Assembly: GCA_024233785.1 (NCBI GenBank)
Contig: JACKPD010000017.1
Span: forward strand, 1-57,590
Source of the DNA: Spirochaetales bacterium
Lineage (GTDB): Bacteria; Spirochaetota; Spirochaetia; CADAEX01
DNA: 57,590 nt
Direction of reading: 5' to 3'
Shown: positions 54,426-57,590 of the stretch, in pieces
Numbering within the stretch: position 1 is the stretch's first letter
Layout: the number at the start of each line of letters is the position of its first letter
The notes under the pieces: generated by a model
What the model was told of the DNA's origin: nothing
Database searches by the model: none
Seen by the model: the letters and a program-made list of their open reading frames with translations, nothing else
Translations under genes and position numbers: made by a program

Positions 54426-55413
54426 TAAACTTGACGGCAGATGGGGAATAAAAGATTACATTGGGACAGTTATGTGCCTGCTGGGAATACGGAGGAAGTT
54501 TTATAAACAGAATCCCGGTCTATATTCCATCGGGAACCCTGACAGTAAATCCCCTGTTTTTGTAACCGCAAATTACAAATATTCGGCAGATGTTCTCCGC
54601 AGGGCATTAAAAAATACAGATGCATGGATCCTTGTCATTGATACAAAAGGGATAAATGTCTGGTGCGCTGCGGGAAAAGGGACTTTTGGTACAGCTGAAA
54701 TAATCAGCAGGGTAAATAAAACAGGACTTAAGGATACAGTTTCCCACAGGACACTTATACTTCCCCAGCTCGGGGCGCCCGGAGTAAAGCCGGCAGAGGT
54801 AAGGAAAAATACAGGCTTCTCAGTTAAATACGGGCCGGTTGAAGCAGATGATATTCCCCAATTCATCAAAAACGGCTTCACTGCTGACAGAAAAATGAGG
54901 ACCAAACAGTTCAGGATCCCCGAAAGGCTTGCGGTATCACTTACCCATATGGTCCAGGGCCTTTTGCCGACAGCTGCTATTGCACTTTTTTTCGTTCTTG
55001 TTGATTTTCTCTTTTCTTTAAAGGGTAATTCCGGTGTTACAGGGTTTCTTTCAATAAATATTTCTGCATCGCTGGGTGCGCTGCTTGGGGGAACTCTTAT
55101 CGCAGGGGCGCTGCTGCCTTTGCTTCCCGGAAGGGCTTTTTCAATTAAAGGTTTTTTCATAAGCATTCTTTTTGCGCTGTTCTTTTTTCAGAAAATCAGT
55201 TCTTATTCCTCCCCTCTTTTCACCTTATATACAGGAGGTAAGATACTGATACTTGCAGGATGGATCGTGTATCTTGTACTCAACCTGACAGGCAGCAGCA
55301 CCTATACTTCTCTTTCAGGAGTCAAAAAAGAGACTGCGATTTCACTGCCGCTGGTTGCCGCGGGATCCTTTGCAGGGTTGGCAATGATAATTACAGGGGG
55401 AATACTCTTATGA
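54409..55413 (+). CDS. hgcA: Mercury methylation corrinoid protein HgcA
   Basis: Carries a methyl group on a corrinoid and passes it to Hg(II), forming methylmercury. The diagnostic cap-helix motif is present as NVWCAAGKGTFGT, with Cys86 as the lower cobalt ligand (residue numbers from ATG 54409). SHRTLILPQLGAPGV and KYGPVEADDIPQFI follow, both conserved in HgcA. Residues 1-165 are the cytosolic corrinoid domain and 175-334 hold five membrane helices, the known topology. AGGGG supports the ATG at 54409; GTG 54400 is an alternative. The protein is 334 residues, normal for the family. It overlaps the regulator gene and hgcB. Confidence 0.96.
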   Translation: MDAVTDKLDGRWGIKDYIGTVMCLLGIRRKFYKQNPGLYSIGNPDSKSPVFVTANYKYSADVLRRALKNTDAWILVIDTKGINVWCAAGKGTFGTAEIISRVNKTGLKDTVSHRTLILPQLGAPGVKPAEVRKNTGFSVKYGPVEADDIPQFIKNGFTADRKMRTKQFRIPERLAVSLTHMVQGLLPTAAIALFFVLVDFLFSLKGNSGVTGFLSINISASLGALLGGTLIAGALLPLLPGRAFSIKGFFISILFALFFFQKISSYSSPLFTLYTGGKILILAGWIVYLVLNLTGSSTYTSLSGVKKETAISLPLVAAGSFAGLAMIITGGILL

Positions 55414-55745
55414 GTTATATAAAAAATGTTGCAACGCTTGAATACACAGAAGAAAAATGCACAGGATGCGGCATGTGCGCAGCTGTATGCCCTCACGATG
55501 TATTTCAGGTAACAGGCGGGAAAGCGAAAATAACCGACAAAGACAAGTGTATGGAGTGCGGCGCATGCATGATAAACTGCCCGGAAGGAGCACTAAGGGT
55601 CAACAAGGGTGTAGGCTGCGCCTATGCAGTAATAATCTCAAAGATTAAGGGGCGGGATACAATAAGCTGCGACTGTGGAGGTGATGATACTCAAGCTCAG
55701 AGCTGCTGCGGAGGAGGAGGCAGCGGCAGCAGCTGCTGCTGCTGA
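55410..55745 (+). CDS. hgcB: Mercury methylation ferredoxin HgcB
   Basis: A 2[4Fe-4S] ferredoxin that reduces the HgcA corrinoid. The cluster ligands are CTGCGMCAAVCP (17-28) and CMECGACMINCP (47-58), and the HgcB-specific VNKGVGCAY supplies Cys70, the equivalent of the essential lone cysteine. The C-terminal tail is unusually cysteine-rich: CDCGG, CC, then a final CCC after a Gly/Ser linker (residues 87-111), while classic HgcB ends in a single CC pair. ATG 55410 overlaps the hgcA stop (ATGA), with AGGGGG upstream. At 111 residues it is longer than the usual 95-100. Confidence 0.94.
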   Translation: MSYIKNVATLEYTEEKCTGCGMCAAVCPHDVFQVTGGKAKITDKDKCMECGACMINCPEGALRVNKGVGCAYAVIISKIKGRDTISCDCGGDDTQAQSCCGGGGSGSSCCC

Positions 55746-55901
55746 CAGTTATTCATTAAATAAGTGTAATCACTGCACATTACTTTTAATATCTTAAAAA
55801 TAACCACTGACCGCTATTACTGCCATTGCACTTGAGTATGCGGGTTTTTTATAATTCATACCTTCTATCTGGATAATTTCAACCTTACCGGCAATATCTT
55901 A

Positions 55902-55930
55902 TTGACTATGTATGGCTTTTTTGCCATATT
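55902..55930 (+). promoter_or_regulatory. Possible separate promoter of acr3
   Basis: TTGACT (55902-55907), 17 bases, CATATT (55925-55930), 31 bases before the acr3 ATG. Confidence 0.45.
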
Positions 55931-55961
55931 ACCAATAATCTTTTCAAGACGGAGATTAATC

Positions 55962-56999
55962 ATGCCTGAGAAAAAAATCAGCTTCTTTGCCAGGTATCTG
56001 AGTTTGTGGACAGCCGCATGTATCATTCTTGGTGTTGCAATAGGTGTTTTATTCCCCCGGTTTCCAAAGCTGCTGGGAATAATGGAATATGCCAATATTT
56101 CAATTCCGGCAGCTGTCCTGATCTGGCTTATGATTTATCCGATGATGCTGAAAGTTGATTTCAAAAGTATTATCAACGCAGGGAAGAGACCCAGGGGCCT
56201 GATTATCACCCTCATACTGAACTGGCTGATCAAGCCTTTTACAATGTATTTCATTACCTGGTTTTTTCTGAAAGTGGTTTTTAAGGCATTTATACCTGAT
56301 TCCCTTGCAACTGATTATATTGCAGGCGCTGTATTATTAGGTGCGGCTCCCTGCACCGCCATGGTTTTTGTCTGGAGCTATCTGTCTGATGGAGACCCCG
56401 GATATACAGTTGTTCAGGTAGCAGTAAATGATCTCATCATCCTTTTTGCCTTCGCCCCGATCGTGGCCTTTCTTCTCGGCGTCGGCAATGTAAAGGTGCC
56501 ATTGGATACCCTATTCCTTTCTGTTGTACTGTTCGTTGTAATTCCCCTTGCCGCAGGTTTTTCAACAAGAACAATTCTCCTTAAAAAGCACAGCAAAGAG
56601 TGGTTTGAAAATATTTTCTGTAAAAAATTTGAAGGGATAACGGAAGCAGGCCTGCTTCTCACCCTGGTAATTATCTTTTCATTCCAGGGAGAGAGAATAC
56701 TTTCAGCCCCTTTTGCAATTGTCTTAATCGCAATTCCGCTGATTATCCAGACCTACTTCATTTTTTTCCTCGGCTTTGGCTGGTCCAGGCTTTGGAATAT
56801 TCCTTATAATGTTGCAGCTCCCTCAGGGCTGATCGGCGCATCAAATTTCTTTGAACTGGCCGTGGCGGTAGCTATCAGCCTGTTCGGGTTATCATCAGGC
56901 GCAGCTCTGGCTACAGTCGTAGGTGTTCTTGTGGAAGTTCCGGTAATGCTGAGTCTGGTTAAAATTGCAAAGTCCGCAAGAAAAAGATTCCCTCTGTGA
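55962..56999 (+). CDS. acr3: ACR3-family arsenite efflux transporter
   Basis: A 345-residue inner membrane carrier with ten predicted helices that expels arsenite (and in some cases antimonite). The N-terminus (FARYLSLWTAACIILGVAIG) and GAAPCTAMVFVWSYLSDGD, with the essential cysteine of helix 4, are diagnostic of ACR3. FFELAVAVAISLFG near the end is also conserved. ACGGAG precedes ATG 55962. It lies 216 bases after hgcB with its own promoter. No arsC, arsM or arsR is seen here. Confidence 0.94.
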   Translation: MPEKKISFFARYLSLWTAACIILGVAIGVLFPRFPKLLGIMEYANISIPAAVLIWLMIYPMMLKVDFKSIINAGKRPRGLIITLILNWLIKPFTMYFITWFFLKVVFKAFIPDSLATDYIAGAVLLGAAPCTAMVFVWSYLSDGDPGYTVVQVAVNDLIILFAFAPIVAFLLGVGNVKVPLDTLFLSVVLFVVIPLAAGFSTRTILLKKHSKEWFENIFCKKFEGITEAGLLLTLVIIFSFQGERILSAPFAIVLIAIPLIIQTYFIFFLGFGWSRLWNIPYNVAAPSGLIGASNFFELAVAVAISLFGLSSGAALATVVGVLVEVPVMLSLVKIAKSARKRFPL

Positions 57000-57062
57000 T
57001 GATTTGCTGCTTCCCAATCCATAAATATTTAAAAGTGCCTGATATTATGCCACAGGGCGGGG

Positions 57063-57087
57063 GCTGATTCAAACCCGGCTCGCCCGG
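57063..57087 (+). repeat. Degenerate copy of the tRNA-Pro 3' end
   Basis: The 25 bases match the tRNA T-arm and acceptor end (53057-53081) at 18 positions, including TTCAAA, CCGGC and GCCCG in the same order. No other part of a tRNA precedes it. It could be a decayed attachment-site repeat or chance. Confidence 0.35.
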
Positions 57088-57090
57088 TAT

Positions 57091-57480
57091 TCACTCAAGC
57101 TTTATTGCAGGCTTTATATCTATTAAAGGTGTACCGCTCAGGCAGTCAAGTCCCCGCACTGTCACAACGCAGTTTTCAATTGAAACTATAGGGATAACCG
57201 CAGCCCCTATAGGATTGGGCCGGTGAGGAGTTCTCAAGGCGAATGTACCTGCAAGGCCCCTGTCTTTGGTCTCTTTTTCTATCACCCGTCTTTCCGCCTT
57301 TTCAAGCCAGTAGAGGATAAGTATCCTCTGCCCCGCTTTAAGCCCTGTTAACCCGGGTTTATACTCTTCATCAAGTGATATCTGACATAAAGGGCCGTCA
57401 AAATCAATATTTTTAGGGCATTCCTCTATAGTATTGTACGGGGTGCTGATATGGCCAATAAATTTCAGTTCGGCATTCAT
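57091..57480 (-). CDS. trmO: TsaA/TrmO-family tRNA methyltransferase
   Basis: A 129-residue protein of the YaeB/TsaA family, whose characterised member TrmO methylates N6 of t6A37 in tRNA-Thr using SAM. The motifs GTFALRTPHRPNPIGAA and GLDCLSGTPLIDIKPA are the family signatures. It has the core barrel only; the C-terminal extension of the E. coli enzyme is missing. AAGGAGG precedes the ATG. Some short members are found near metal genes, so a different substrate is possible. Confidence 0.85.
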   Translation of the reverse strand: MNAELKFIGHISTPYNTIEECPKNIDFDGPLCQISLDEEYKPGLTGLKAGQRILILYWLEKAERRVIEKETKDRGLAGTFALRTPHRPNPIGAAVIPIVSIENCVVTVRGLDCLSGTPLIDIKPAIKLE

Positions 57481-57590
57481 CTGATTTTCCTCCTTAAGTC
57501 AAATAACTCATATAAAAAGCACTTCAGCAGTGGCCGGTTTTCTCTTTTTTTATTTTCTCCTTGCGGTATAGACATTATAAAAATCAACAG

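Noticed and set aside
57045..57090. A functional tRNA gene at the degenerate repeat
   Set aside because: The T-stem does not pair and no D-arm or anticodon arm precedes it.
1..57590. CRISPR arrays, insertion sequences, transposases, integrases or phage genes
   Set aside because: No regularly spaced direct repeats and no such proteins were seen in any frame.

Overview
The window looks like a chromosomal segment of a free-living anaerobe, most likely a spirochaete (phylum Spirochaetota). This rests on gene content rather than on any rRNA: a very large acidic/TPR membrane protein of the type linked to periplasmic flagellar collars, a secreted AMPK-type glycogen-binding protein, a diphosphate-dependent PEP carboxykinase and a yajC-secD-secF order. 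The assignment is an inference. Most genes are intact with clear Shine-Dalgarno sequences. The stretch from about 9.78 to 11.79 kb is an exception: two neighbouring genes on opposite strands both carry several single-base frameshifts.

Layout. 0.1-7.2 kb (minus strand): a TetR-controlled tripartite RND efflux operon (tetR, membrane fusion lipoprotein, RND pump, an unexpected APH-like kinase gene, outer membrane factor) with a long palindromic operator. 7.2-13.4 kb: PlsC acyltransferase, a YbgC-like thioesterase, the two frameshifted genes (FlgD/OmpA-like; nucleoside-recognition Gate domain) and a CxxC protein. 13.5-19.5 kb: one-carbon and metal genes (glyA, a ZIP transporter, cobalamin-dependent metH). 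19.7-27.4 kb: secF, secD, yajC, a small unknown, groEL, birA, mnmA. 27.5-33.0 kb: an arginine operon argR-C-B-D-G plus a short N-acetylglutamate synthase, with an ARG-box doublet before argR. 33-46.7 kb: pgi, unknown helical protein, FAH-family hydrolase, manC, ilvE, the TPR protein, glycogen-binding protein, galE, an M20 pseudo-peptidase and gpgS. 46.8-52.8 kb: PPi-PEPCK, a FliG-like small protein, a fused MNT-HEPN protein, an ABM monooxygenase and a zinc-ribbon PAS protein.

The most notable part is 53.0-57.1 kb. Immediately after a tRNA-Pro(GGG) gene lie a HicBA toxin-antitoxin pair, a cysteine-rich MarR-type regulator, hgcA and hgcB (the corrinoid protein and ferredoxin required for microbial mercury methylation, with the diagnostic NVWCAAGKG cap-helix motif) and an ACR3 arsenite efflux carrier. 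The regulator, hgcA and hgcB overlap and probably form one transcript behind a promoter whose -35 box sits in a palindrome. A degenerate copy of the tRNA 3' end follows acr3, so the block may be a transferred metal island. It predicts that this organism can make methylmercury, with regulation possibly tied to arsenic or another thiophilic metal.

Working together: glyA and metH handle the folate methyl pool that would also charge HgcA. PPi-PEPCK, Pgi, GalE, ManC, GpgS and the glycogen-binding protein point to sugar-phosphate and reserve-carbohydrate metabolism with diphosphate as an energy currency. The RND operon and the acr3 cluster form two separate efflux systems, one for organic compounds and one for metalloids.
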